A stretch of 64,000 nucleotides of DNA, from contig JANTQA010000015.1 of NCBI GenBank assembly GCA_027625915.1, positions 3,501,001-3,565,000 of the forward strand, given 5' to 3'. The position numbers and the translations under genes were made by a program. This stretch comes from Anaeramoeba flamelloides (lineage: Eukaryota; Metamonada; Anaeramoebidae). Positions 12,631-25,200 of this stretch are shown piece by piece. Positions within the stretch are counted from its first letter, which is position 1. Each line of letters opens with the position of its first letter. The notes beneath the pieces were generated by a model. The model did not search any database. It saw only the letters and a list, made by a program, of their open reading frames with translations, and was not told the DNA's origin.

Positions 12631-15600
12631 CTTTGAAAAAATTGTTTTCTAAAATTAATTCTATTTTTTAAAAAAAGGAATTTACAAATAATATTTTAAA
12701 ATAAAATGAAAATATATTTTTGGGAAAGATTGTCAAATTTGTCAAGAATTCATAATTGGTAATTACCAAAAATCGCAGTTTTCATCATACACTCTGATTT
12801 GGTGAATCCTTTATTCATACTATAAATGTTAATTTAGTTTTTACAACAAAAAATTTTCGATTTGGAAAAAAAAACAAAATAACTTCTCAATTCTTTCGAC
12901 AGTGTAAAAATGCTTGTGTGTTTTGAGTTAAGCCAAAAAGTTATCTATTAAATTCGAAATTAATTTTCAAAAAATTTTCTAAAGTTTTTGAATTAAATAA
13001 CCAACCTAAAATCACTTCATTGAATGGAGGATTCTTAAACTGGATTTTTTAATATATTGTTCTTTTCTATTTTTTGTAACTCAAGAGTAAATTCTGAAAA
13101 AAGTGAGTAAATTTTGAACAATTGAATTATTATCGTGAAAATGTTATTTGGGTTTTGGTTCGTTTCTTTTTTTCTAATCTCTAATATTTTTTGAAACATT
13201 TCTATTTCTATTTGTCAAAAAAAAAACGAAAAATTTTTTTAAATAATAATAACTTTTTGAAATTAAACATTGATTGATTCCAGAAGGAAGTCAAGAAACA
13301 TAGTATAAACAAAACAAAACCAAAATTTTGATCCAATTTTCAATTCAATTATATTTGTAAAGGTCGTAAATCCTTTTTTAATTTGATTAAATAACTTTAC
13401 AGTTTTTTAGATACATATAATTGAAAATTACAAATTGCAAATCAAGACTCTTTTGACGGAATTTACTCATCAGTTATCAGAGTAATCATGGAAGGGAACC
13501 ACCATTATGAAAAGAGTGAAGTTATTTAATGAATTTAAAATTCCAATTCCTTTTGGAAAAAAAAAAAAATTAATTTCTTTTTATCATAAAAAAAATGAGA
13601 TTTTTGAACAATGTAGAGACAACACTCAAAAAACTCTTTAATTTTTTGTTGTATTTTTTTCAATATACAATTGTCAATTTACAAAATGAAAAAATAATTC
13701 AGTAAAGACTGCAGATCATTCGTTTCTTCAATAAAAAAAATCATTAACAGTTTCTAGTTGCCACTCTTATCACCCAACACGATCATTAATAAATATAATA
13801 CAATATTCTTGGATTGAAAATAAATAATTAATTCCAACTTTAATTTACAAATTTATAAAACAAAAAAAAAAAAAAATTCGTCTTGTTAAGACACCAAGTA
13901 TCAAAAATATCACTATATTTTTTTGTTTTACAACCACTTTGATCAAAATCAATTCTAGATCTGTAAGATCACATATTTTTTTTAATAAAGTGTTTCTTAA
14001 AGTGAAATCTAATTTTTGACCATTTTCATGGAAAATTAAACACAGGACTCATATGGACACATACATGACTGTTCATATTTCGATATCTCTTTTATTAAAT
14101 TTAAGAATTAATTTTTTTAAAGTTTGAAAATAATTTTATGTTAATTTTGCAATTTAGAATTCATTTTATAAAATAACAAAATGCATGACAACAGAAGAAA
14201 TAAGATTCTTGATGAAAATGCATAGTGGTGGAAAAACTTGTCAAAAAAACAATTTTTGAGAAATGGATAATTAAAAGACTTTGAATTGCAAAATAACAGT
14301 CCAAAATTTTCAATTAATTTTCAAAAAAAAGAAAATCACAAGAATTATCAAATGAAGCTATATACTCAATGAAAAAAAAGCGATCAAAGAATAAATAGAT
14401 TTACAGGATTAACGAAGGTGGATAAATTTTTCCAATATTCTTACAAAATCTTAATACAAATTTTGTATAATTTATTTTTCATCAAATCGAATAGACAGGG
14501 AACACTTACAAACCAAGTCCAGTCTTTTTCTAATTAATTTTTCCAGAAACGCCATCGAATCGGTACAAGTTATTTTTATAAAACTTTGAAGTAAAACAAG
14601 TTTTTAAAATTGTCCTGCAAATCGGTTTACTGTAACTTGGTATCTATTTTAAAGCTAATGTCAAAATACTTTTTTACATTCTATTAAAAAATTATCTTTT
14701 GTAAAAATCCAAAACATCAAATATAATCAAAAATGGGCTTTTTAAGGGTTTCTAGATCTCTCTATGGTATGAAAATAATTTATTGTTTTTTCACCCTTTC
14801 TGATAACTTTAAAAAAAAAAAACACCATCCACAACAACCCCCACAACCAATATTTAGGTTTATATCATCAGTAGTTGATTTTTTTCTTCAAACGAATTGG
14901 GTAGGTTTTTAGAATTTTCAAAACACCAAGTCTCTAATTATTAAATAATGTAACACTTTTCAGAGTTCATTTTTCTAAAACCAATGACCAATTCTCAGTC
15001 TACTTAAAACCTTAACCTTAAAAATACCAACTAATCTATTTCAAATTTAAGAGAATATTATTTATCTCAAAATATGGATGAACTAAAATAGATTTAATCA
15101 TTAAAAAATATATAGAAATTTGGCAAAGGCAGAAAAAAAGTTATTCTTAAATCAAATCTAGCAAACTTTCTAAGAAAATTTTACAGTGGAGTATTAAAAC
15201 TTTTAAATTCTATCTTTTACAGGATTTGTTCCAATTATCAACCAAAAATCAATTTTTGTCAAATAAAATTCTAAAATAAAGATCTTAATTATAACTTTTA
15301 TTCTGATAAAGTTAAAGAATTAACCTTTACCTCAAGAAGTTGAAAATTAAAGAGTGTTGTTCTTGAAAGAAAACCTAACCAGTTCTACCAATTATAAATG
15401 CCCTAAAATATCGTAGTTGTAAAACAGAATCATTTGTTGATCTTATTAATTTAAAATGATCATTTTATTTGAAAAAAATTCAACAATTTTCAGACAAAAC
15501 GGTTTTTTCGGAACAAATTTAGAGATTGAATTCTCAATTGCTGAACTCCAAACTTGAAAAGGGCCTTTTTTAAGAATTATATGTGAAAAGTTGAATAGTG

Positions 15601-15984
15601 GTGAAAAAATTCAATAATTTGTCAAAAGATTATTTGACGAATTAATTTTTCGCTTATTGTCAAAAAAATAAAAAATATACCCAACTTTTTTGGAAGAATT
15701 AAAAGAAGATCAACAAATACCCCAATGCTAAAATGGAAATTAATAATTTCAACTGATTTATAGATTTAAAAAATTGAAATTTTAGATTGAAGATTATAAA
15801 AATCTTTTTTTGTAAAGATGAATAAAAAGAATTTTAAATTTATTTTGAAACGAATCGTTGCATATAAGTTACAAAAAATTCAAAATAAGGGACAAAAATG
15901 AGCCAATATCTCATAAAATGTTCTCATAACACACATACTCTCTTTTTTTTTTAAAATAAAGATTAATATAAAAAAAAAATTTGA
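12631..15984. other. gene-free AT-rich stretch
   Basis: Nothing supportable seen: long A/T tracts and no frame above about 60 codons with credible composition on either strand. Confidence 0.5.
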
Positions 15985-17100
15985 GCTTATAATTTATGAA
16001 TCTGGAATTAAGGTTAAACCCATTATGGTAAATAATAATTTTTTGAATGGGAAAAAAAAAATTATAGTAATTTTTATAAGTATTTGATACCCATCAAAAA
16101 AGAACCAACATTGTGAAGCGCGAACGATCTCGTAAATATAAAAAAAATTCGGTATATAATTTGAGAATTGTGAATTAATGTTAAAACTATTGTGATCAAT
16201 AATAATTTTTTGAAATGGAAAAAAAAAATATTAGTAATTTATATGAGGACTTTATACCAAACAAAAAATAATTAAAATTGAGAAGCACCATGGATCTCCT
16301 AAAAAGAAAAAATCAAAAACTAAAAAATAATTAGTTTAAAAGTTCCAAATAACGACAAACAATCTCCAATTTGAATGAGTGTAAATTAGAATTAGAACAA
16401 CAACTATACTCATTTTATAAGGTTCTCTCTTTGTAGAATTTTGAGATCTACACTGGTCTAAATAACCCGTGTTGACAACCTTTAACCCATTACTATAATT
16501 TAACTCAGTGTTTTTTTTCAGACTTGGGTATTCGAGGATAGGAAGAAACACATATATTCTTGGCTCGGATTTAAATTAACTTTAGAGGTTGGATCTTTGA
16601 TTAGTCAAAATTGCTCAATAATATTAAATGTTTTTGTTTCAAAAATTTCGTCATATTTTCTAAATTTCTGAGATTAAATGATTTTTTTATAAAAATTGTA
16701 AAAATGAAATTTTTCTCATTTTTTTGACAAAAAATTACATTATAATCCTTCAATATCTTTATAATTCTTTTTTAAAATTTATTTAAAGAATCCTATTTCT
16801 TGTTGATATTTTTTTGTTATCATCACATTGATTTGTTTTTTTTTTTTATTTCTAGAGTCAGCCAATAATTTTTGCATGAGTTAGTTTTTTGCAATGGGTA
16901 AAAATAAAAAAAACGTTTTATTTACACCACTGTAGAAGATTTTTTTTTTTTCATTTTTTTCATTTCCCAATTATGCTATTTTCACTTTACGAAGGCTACA
17001 AACCCCTTAACTCGTCAAATTTATCATTTTATTAAATAACCACAGACTAAATTAAATCTAATTAAAACGATTATGTACTTAAGGGACGAGTAAACCTCAC
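15985..17100. repeat. dispersed repeat with internal tandem duplication, split by a MITE
   Basis: Two tandem, diverged units of about 160 bp (15985-16140 and 16150-16312) share phrases such as AATAATTTTTTGAA and a following GATCTC segment. The repeat continues to 16450, is interrupted by the MITE at 16451-16932, and resumes with GAAGATTTTTTTT. A second, uninterrupted copy lies at about 24780-25200, including the phrase ATAACCACA followed by AATTAAATC-like sequence. Confidence 0.6.
16451..16932. mobile_element. 480-bp TA-flanked MITE, copy 1 (nested)
   Basis: Ends CACTGGTCTAAATAACCCG and TTTATTTACACCACTG, flanked by TA on both sides. It sits inside the dispersed repeat whose paralogous copy near 25030 reads GAGATCTCGAAG where this copy reads GAGATCTA then element then TAGAAG, giving an empty-site comparison. 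The 71-codon minus-strand frame at 16336-16551 straddles the insertion junction and is not a gene. Confidence 0.8.
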
Positions 17101-19211
17101 AATATTTTTTAACAAACGGCATTAGAGTAATTATTTAGACAAGAATACGATTAAACTTGATTAACAACACCGTTTATCAATTTTAGGAAATGAATTATTG
17201 TTGTTAACCGTTTGAATAATTTTTTCATATTTTCGAAAAGTTCAAAATCCTACATATTTCGGAATTAATTTTTATAAAAAATATTTTTCAAGAGAAAGAA
17301 GAAAGAAATCTTATTATATATGAAACAAGCTTCCAAAAACACACAAAATTTAGGAATAAAACAATATAAAAAATTGCTTAATTTCAAAAAAATCTAAAAT
17401 AATTATTTTAAACTTGAAAAAAATATAATTTTTTGATTCAAAGAACAGTTTGAATTATTTTTTACTTTTTAAGGGTCAAAAAAAATTTTCAAAAAACACC
17501 CAAAAAATCAAATTAAAAATTTACCAAATATATATTTTTTAAAACTTGGGAAATTCAACATATAACTGAAAGAAACACTTTTTAAATTTGATTATTTTGA
17601 ATCGATAAATAATAACCCAATATTAATTTATTCAGCAAGTTATTAAAAATCAAAATATTAAAGGTATCCATACCTTTGATTATTATTTCTCAATTTTTAC
17701 GCTATTGTCAAACAAAACTAATTCCGACTAACAATTTGAATAAAAATAAAAATAATAGATTTATTCAAACAATAGATTTTAATAATAATATTTCATTGTT
17801 TATACTCTTAATATTTGAAAAAAAATATTGCCTAATATTTTATATTTCAAGAGATTTAATAAATATCTGTTAATAAAATAAATAATAATTTTTTGAGATC
17901 TTGTGGCTTCAATATTTGGTTTATTTTTCTGGTATTATTAAAATAAGATATAATTTTTAAGTTTGTTTATAAACATTATCAGAAATCACAAAAAGTGAGA
18001 TTTCATAAAAATAAAAATATTTTGACAAATTTTTCTTTTTCTGTTTTGATCCAAAAATCCCAACAAAAAATGGAGTAAGATCTTTGAACTGAAAATTAAT
18101 CATAATTCCTTTTAAAAATGATAATTTTTTTCTCTCAAATTGATAAATGGGTTTGCTTATCAAGTTTAATACCACCCCGGTGTAAATAATTACTATATTA
18201 GCTTTGTAAATATATTACTTAAGTGGTAATAGTTCCTTGAGAAATAATTTCTTTTTAATACTACTTTATTATCCCCATATTCAACTTTTTCAAAATCTAA
18301 CTCAATACCATAAATTGAAATTGAATATAATTCATGGCTGAGCTTGAAACCGCTTAAAACATATTATTCAATCGAAACCAATTAATTTAATATTGCCTGA
18401 ATGAAATTAATATATTGTCAATTTTGAATTTGTGTGTGTATTATCAACATTTAATGAACTAAATAATTTATATCATCTGAAAAAAAAACAAGGTAAATTT
18501 AATCGTAATTTTTCAAACTCTTATGTTACAGTCTAACAAGATGTTCAAAATATATTTTTACAATTACCCTAAACTCTAATATTAATTGAAAACAAAACAA
18601 GGGAGTTGTTTTGGTTGTCCACAAAGATTGTTGAACCTTTTCAAAGTAAAATTCAAATATTTTAAGATAAAAATGGTTTTTTAAACAAACCAAAAAATAA
18701 TTCAAAAAAATCCAATAATTGTTTAATTATATCAAGATCCTTAGACTTAACGATATTGAAAGTAAAAAAATATGTTGTTAATCATGAAAATAATAGTCAT
18801 AGATTATAAAATTTCGATCCTCCTTTGGTCATCAGATCTATGAATTCTTGAAAAAAAAAAAACTTCGGATACTTCACAAGCAAAAGCACTTTGGGGACAT
18901 TCCAAACAAATTGGAGATTAATGATTGCTTTTTTTCCCTTTTTTTTTTAACTGTTCCACCTACAACATTTATAAATAATTAAGACAAAAACAAAAGGGGG
19001 TAATTGTGATTTCTAATTCAAAGGTTCTTATTTTTGAATAAATTAAAATGGAAAAAAAGGCAAATGACTCAAATAATCCCACAACCAAAGAGAAGAATTA
19101 ATAATAATAAAAGGTTTAAAAGTCTTGATATGTATTTTTCTGACAATTTGTTTTTCATTTTTTAAATTTTGGTTTTCCCAATTATTTTATTTATTTACAC
19201 AATTTTTTTAA
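17101..19211. other. gene-free upstream region of Sar1
   Basis: No gene or named element seen. A weak similarity between about 17120-17220 and 51060-51140 (ATAATTATTTA..AC and AAATGAATTAT) may be another old repeat. The Sar1 promoter must lie near the right end, but no motif stands out from T-rich DNA. Confidence 0.4.
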
Positions 19212-22200
19212 ATGTTTCTTGTCAATTGGTTTTTTGATGTTCTTGGTTGGATTGGTATCTACAAAAAAAGTGCCAAAATCGTTTTCCTTGGACTCGACAA
19301 TGCTGGAAAAACAACTTTGATGCATATGCTTAAAGATAACATTATGCAAATCCATGAACCTACTCTTCATCCAAGTAAGCAATCAAATTATAAACAAAAA
19401 TTCTTCTTTTTTTTTTCTTTTTAAAAAGCTTTTTTTTATTCAATTCATCCATCTCCTATCTTTTATTCCAAACTTTTAAACACTCAAAAATTGTACACTT
19501 ATAGCAATGGAAGAAATTGAAATCGAAAATATCAAATTTAATGCATTTGATCTTGGTGGACATAAAGAAGGTAAGCAAATTTTTTTTTTTTTTTTCCTTC
19601 TTTTTTTCTTTTAGGCTTTTGAAGGCTCTAATTTAATGGTTCCTTGCTAATATTTATAAACAATCAAACACAACCTTTTTTTGTTTCATTTTAAAGTCTT
19701 AAATTCCAGTAAACTCGAAGTCTCTCATGGGTTTAAGTGAATTCGTTTATTCAAAAACAGTAATCAATTTAAAAAACTTTTTATTTTATTTTTTTTTATA
19801 AATCGATAATTTATTTTGGACCCTTTTTAACATCGCGAGTTACAAAAGTTTTAAAAAGTGTTCCTCAAACTGCTTAGTTCACTCTTTTAAGCATCGTTAT
19901 GAACACTCTTTTTAATTGGTCTTTAGTAACACTTTTTCAAACAACCGAATTTTTTTAGTTTTTCAAATGAAGAACTTCGTAACACTTCTTTCTTGTTTTC
20001 AAAAGAAGGTTAAATGAACTTCCTGTTTTCTTTTGTTCTTACTACTTTCAGTTAACTTTTAAATTGAAAAAAAATAGTCATCTTCTTGAATTTTAACACT
20101 ACAGTGGTGTAAATAACCCGTGTTAACAACCTTTAACCCATTACTAAAATTTAACTCATGTTTTTTTTTCAGACTTGGGTATTTGAAGATAGGAAGACAC
20201 ACATATATTCTTGGTTCGGATTTAAATTAACTTTAGAGGTTGGATCTTTGATTAGTCAAAATGACTCAATAATATTAAATGCTTTTGTTTCAAAAATTTC
20301 GTCATATTTACGAAATTTCTGAAGATTAAATGATTTTTTTATCAAAAATCAAAAAATGAAATTTTGCTCATTTTTTTGTCAAAAAATTACATTATAATCT
20401 TTCCATATCTTTATAATTCTTTTTTAAAATTTATTTAAAGAACCCTATTTCTTGTTTATATACTGTTGCTACCACATTGATTCATTTCTTTTATTTCTAG
20501 AGTCAGCCAATATTTTTTACACGAGTTAAATTTTGGTAATGGGTTAAAATAAAAAACACGGGTTATTTACACCACTGTAGTTTCGAATATTTAACCTGAA
20601 ACTTTTTTGATTGATCCAATTTTATTGTGTGTGTCAGTCCAATTTGGTTAAACGGGAATCCTAAATGAAGAGAATAATGAAGAATCGAAAAAAGAAACCA
20701 AGCTGAAATTTTACTGTTATTTTAAAAAAGTGAGTACTTTTTGAAAACTTTTTTCAAGTTTTCCATTTTAGAAAAGAAAAGAGTGAACTTTTTTCGAATA
20801 AAAACTTTTCAAAAAATGAGGACACAACTTTTAAGTGAGGTGTAGAAGTTGAAGTAGGAAGAAAAGCAATCATTAAAAAAAAAGTTTACACATTTCAAAA
20901 ATAGAAAACTTTAAAAAAGTTTTAATTCTGACAATCTCAAAAAAGTACAATAATTACTCATTTTTTTAAAATAGCTGTAACTCATTTAAATTTCAAATAC
21001 TAAGAATTAAAAAAAAAAAAACAATTGAAATATATTTTAAAAAGTACTCAATTGTGTGGAAAAAAAGTTAAACAAACGTTTTCGAATTGTAAACGTGAAG
21101 AAAATCCCAGAAATCAAAGAAATCCCAGAAATCACAGAAATCACAGAAACTTATAAATGAAAATACATTTCAATTAAGGACAACGTTGGAAATTTCCCAA
21201 AGTTCCTTAAAAACCTTTTCTCCAATCTCATTTAAATTGTGGAGTCAGATTCATCGGAATATTCTCCGATTAGGATCAAAAAAACATTTTATGTTTATTT
21301 TTTAATGAAAAATTCAGAAGAAATTTTTAGATTAGTAAACTCTAACACCCTTATTAAGAAACGTAAGAATGAAAAAGAAAAATAATCACGATTTTCTAGC
21401 TTAAAAAATGACGATCACTTTCAAACATTCTCAATAAACAATTCTAACTTTTAAAAGAATTGGATTTTGTCTATGATTTTTGACCTTTAAGCTACTTGAA
21501 TTGTTCCAATTGAGCCCATAAATCAGAACAATTCTTACAAAGGAGTTATTTTTTTCCCTTTGTTTTTATGGTTTTCCTGTCCATTCTTTTTGTTTTTTCT
21601 TTAATTGAAGTCCCCAACAACACTTTCAAGGATATTATTTACTCTATTTGTTTTTTTTGCACAGAATCTCAATTATCAAATACCTGTTTTATTTGATTTT
21701 ATTTTGGTGTGATAATTTTTTTTTATGTTAAAACCGTTTCTCTCAAAAACTGAATTGTTCATTGAAATACAAATTGGGATGGGAGCATGTGGGAAAAAGT
21801 TTTGTGGAGGGGGTTTTGCATTCAACAATCACAATGAAAATATAAATTTGGAAAAATGAGTACTTTTTTTTTTTTTTTGAAAAAAGATAATTTACTAATA
21901 GACTAGTCTCTATTATTTTTTTTTCTGACCAATTTCTAAATAAGGATTTCTTATCTAGAAATATATTTAATATTGAAAATAATCAGAGGTTTTCAAATCT
22001 AAGTAATTGTCAAAAAATTTACTCAATCTCTATTAAATTTAGGTAAAAAAATTTAATAGAGATTAGTCCCTTAAGTAAGTTCAAAACAGAAAAATGATCT
22101 TTCTTTTTGTGGAAATGAAGATTTTGATGAATAATCCTATTACAACACCAAAGAATTTGTAAGGCTTTTAGCAAATATTAACCTCATCATAAAATATAAC

Positions 22201-24383
22201 GAACAATAATTCCAAGATTTTTGCAATTTTTCTCAATTTTGGGCACTTCCATGAAAACGGCAAACCCTCTTAACCTAACTCACACATATCAAAAATAAAC
22301 AATAGAAACTTCTCAACAATATCTCAAATGGTTTGCCACTTTCACCTAATAAGAAATTTTCTCAAAAAGCTGTTTTATCCCAACCTTCTTTTTCATTTTT
22401 AGATACCACAAAAATCACAGAAATCACAGAAATCACAGAAATCACAGAAATCACAGAAATCACAGAAATCACAGAAATCACAGAAATCACAGAAATCACA
22501 GAAACGAGGACAGACAAATTTAGTCAAAACATTTCATTTTTTCTTTCTTTGATCTTATTGAAGAAATATTTGGAAGAATAACCAACCAACAAAACAAGTC
22601 CTGATAAAAACACATAATATTTTGAATTTCAATTACAAACGTAGTTCTTCAAAAAGAAACTAATTAACTCCAAATAATAATTCACCATTTTTTTACTGTT
22701 TGAATCAAACAAAATTTCCAAAATTTATTAATAGAATAATTTAACGATTGGCAGTATAGCAATTACTAGCTGAATCTCAATTGTTAACAATTTCAAGAAA
22801 TTTTTAGGAATGAATTGATCAATGAAAGGGAAAACCTCGATTATAAGATAGTATTTTAAAAATTACTATTGTGTTTAATAATCCATTTTGTCTTTAATCT
22901 TGTATTTTTTCTTTTCTTAATTGAAACTGGTATTTTTAGGTTTCTGTGATTTCTGTGATTTCTGTGATTCTCTTCACGTTTACAATTCAAAAACACGTGT
23001 GTTTCACTTTTTTTCCGCAATAGCCATATAAATTGTTAAACATATTAAATTCGAAACACAAGATTTTGAGAATGATTTTAAAAATTGCTTTTCCCCTCTG
23101 TACAAATAATGAAATTGATTTTTCCACTTTATTACTAAACTATTTTTCAGTCAAAGGGGCCCAGTTGTAATGGGTGAAATACATGTGTTTAAAGGGTTTG
23201 CATAGATATTAGAAGAAAAATTTTATTTTGGAAATTTTTAAAATTGAAATCACTTTTTCACATTTTTGCAAATATTTGTTTTTTTTTATAAAACCTAATT
23301 CAGTTGCAAAATTTTTTTTTTATTGCAAGATTAAGAGTCACTTGGTAAAAATGTGTTATTCTAAGGTTATTGAAACCATGGAAATGATTGTTGGGAAATC
23401 ATATTGATTTCTATTGGAATTCTATTCGATCTTTGATCTTGATATTTGTTTAATAAATGTGAAAAATTTTCACTTCATTTTGATTTCCTTTTTCAAATAG
23501 AGACCACAAATACCAACACACTTCGTTTGGGGACTTGATTTCTAAAAGAAAAGTATGTAAAATGAAGTGAAAATTGTTTCCTATTTATTATTCAAATACC
23601 AATAATTGATCAAAACGAACATTGTTGTTTTTCTCAATAGGGACCTAAGAATTTGAGTTTTGAAATTTTTTTAAGAAAATCTATTGATTAATTAGTTTTC
23701 TTTCAGACATATATCAACAATTCTTTGATTTGTATTATTCTTCTTATTTCTTATTTGCTCCTCAAAGGTCAATTATATAAAATAATTGATATTTGAAAAA
23801 AATGTTTTTTTTTGGATTCCCCTTTGACTGAAACAGAGTTTATTTTTATTCATTTTAAATAATTTTTTTTTTTTTTTTTTTTTTTTTTATTAATTGGATT
23901 CCAAAACAACAAAAGATTTTTCTTTTACTCTTTCTAAATTCCCACTATTTCGATTGCTTCTTTGAATGGAAAATACTTACCACAATTCTAATTCATCGAT
24001 TTTAATTTCAAATTTATATTCTATAAAAATTTATAGCCCGAAGATTATGGAGAGACTATTACACAACGGTCGACGCTGTTATCTTTATTGTGGACGTAGC
24101 TGATCAAGAAAGATTAGAGGAATCCAAAAAGGAATTAAATTCACTACTGTCTTGTGAAGAACTGCGCTCAGTGCCATTTTTAGTTTTGGGAAACAAAATC
24201 GATAAGAAAGAAGCAGTTTCAGAAGAAGAGCTCAGAACAATTATGGATCTTAGTTTTACAACAGGCAAAAACGAAAAATCTAAAAACAGTGAATTAAGAT
24301 CAATTGAAGTCTTTATGTGCTCAATTAAAAATAGAATGGGCTATAAAGAAGGTTTCCAATGGATCGGAAAACAACTCAAATAA
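19212..24383 (+). CDS. sar1: Sar1, COPII small GTPase (three exons)
   Basis: Exons 19212-19374, 19505-19570 and 24037-24383 join in phase to give 191 residues, the usual Sar1 length. Sar1 is the Arf-family GTPase that starts COPII vesicle budding at ER exit sites. Visible features: hydrophobic amphipathic N-terminus ([13 protein letters not shown]) for membrane insertion and Sec12 recognition, P-loop GLDNAGKT at 27-34, switch-I HPT at 53-55 (T completed across intron 1), DLGGH at 70-74 with the catalytic-position histidine, and NKID at 129-132. The C-terminal motif EVFMCSI is also Sar1-like; the N-terminal glycine of Arf is absent. Intron 1 is 130 bp with donor GTAAGC. Intron 2 is 4,466 bp, same donor, and holds at least four transposable elements. 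The stop is TAA. Identity is very secure; the exon joins follow the reading frame and family alignment. Confidence 0.97.
20102..20577. mobile_element. 480-bp TA-flanked MITE, copy 2 (in Sar1 intron 2)
   Basis: The best-preserved copy: 23-24-bp perfect ends, CAGTGGTGTAAATAACCCG at the left and CGGGTTATTTACACCACTG at the right. Weaker inverted similarity extends to about 60 bp (AACCCATTAC facing GTAATGGGTT). TA flanks both ends. Length 476 bp, non-coding. TA target and CAGTG-type end point to the Tc1/mariner superfamily. Confidence 0.88.
21050..23023. mobile_element. 2-kb DNA transposon derivative with GAAATCACA arrays in its ends
   Basis: Inverted ends of about 100 bp: the left has GTGTGGAAAAAAAGTTAAAC, GAATTGTAAACGTGAAG, then several GAAATC(A/C)CA units. 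The right shows the reverse complement, with TTTCTGTGA units, CTTCACGTTTACAATTC and a terminal TTTTTTTCCGCAATAG. A third, longer array lies inside at 22410-22506. Outer ends resemble the TTA-flanked family at 51521 (TTGTGGAAAAAAAGTGAAAC). The internal 82-codon frame at 22333-22581 translates the array as repeated ITE and shows no transposase motif. It lies in Sar1 intron 2. Confidence 0.7.
22410..22506 (+). repeat. 9-bp tandem array (GAAATCACA)n
   Basis: About ten consecutive copies of the 9-mer. Shorter arrays of the same unit lie at about 21110-21150 in the same orientation and at about 22938-22965 inverted, forming part of the ends of the 21050-23023 element. Confidence 0.9.
23148..23830 (+). 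mobile_element. CAGTCAAAGG-family element, copy 2, with nested insert
   Basis: Ends CAGTCAAAGGGGCCC and GGATTCCCCTTTGACTG. The interior matches copy 1 at 7593 except for an extra block containing the 156-bp element at 23443-23598; without it the length is about 527 bp, as in the other copies (515 and 514 bp). It lies in Sar1 intron 2. Confidence 0.75.
23443..23598. mobile_element. 156-bp nested MITE, copy 1
   Basis: Inverted ends of about 38 bp: the left opens TATTTGTTTAATAAATG and carries TTTTCACTTCATTTT; the right carries AAAATGAAGTGAAAA and ends ATTATTCAAATA. A second copy of the same length lies at 55173-55328. It is inserted into a CAGTCAAAGG-family element. Confidence 0.75.
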
Positions 24384-24779
24384 TTTTCTTTTTGTTGGTT
24401 AAAAATCGTAAAAGAATAAAAATGGGTTCGAATAGCTATCTTAGCTTTTACTATTATTATATTTTTTTCATCATTTTTCAAAAAGAAAAGCAATTTATTA
24501 AATATTTGTGATTATAAAATATATATATATATATTGAAAATTTTATAAAAAACAGTTCCAATTAAAAATATAGACTACTAATATTATTATCAATGCCATT
24601 GCTATTATTATCGTTCTTATTTTTTATCTTGAGTGTTCAGCCAACAAATATTTATAATATATGAAAAAAATAAAGATTAAAAAATTTTCTTTTTTTCTTT
24701 CACAGTGCAGTCTGAGATTAAATGTAATTTTCAGAGTTATAACAAAAAATCATTTGTTTTGGAATTTGACTAAAAGGGT

Positions 24780-25200
24780 CGAGTCATTAATGTGAAAAAT
24801 TTTTTTCTGATGTGGAAAAAAACTTTTTAGTAATTTTTATGAGTACCTAACAGCAATTAAAAACCAACCAACCTATGATGTACGATCGATCTCCAAAAAT
24901 CAACAACCAAAAATGAGGTCATTTTTAGAAAAAAGCTCCAAAGAGCGACACCCAATTTTCAATTAGAATGGTTAGAATATATAATTTTGAAAACAGCTAT
25001 GTTGGTTTCGAAGTATCTCTTTTTGGCGCTTTTTGAGATCTCGAAGATTTTTTTTTTTATTTTTTTCATTTCTCAAATGAATTATTTGTATTCAAGAATG
25101 TTCCAAAATCCTTACGCTGTCGAATATAGAGTGTTACAAAATAACCACAAATTAGATTAAATCGAATTAAGTTGATTGTGCACTTCAAGAAAGCAATTTG
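24780..25200. repeat. dispersed repeat, uninterrupted copy
   Basis: Partner of 16150-17080. It contains GAGATCTCGAAGATTTTTT without the MITE found in the other copy and thus serves as an empty insertion site. Shared right-hand phrase ATAACCACA followed by TTAAATC(G/T)AATTAA. Confidence 0.55.
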
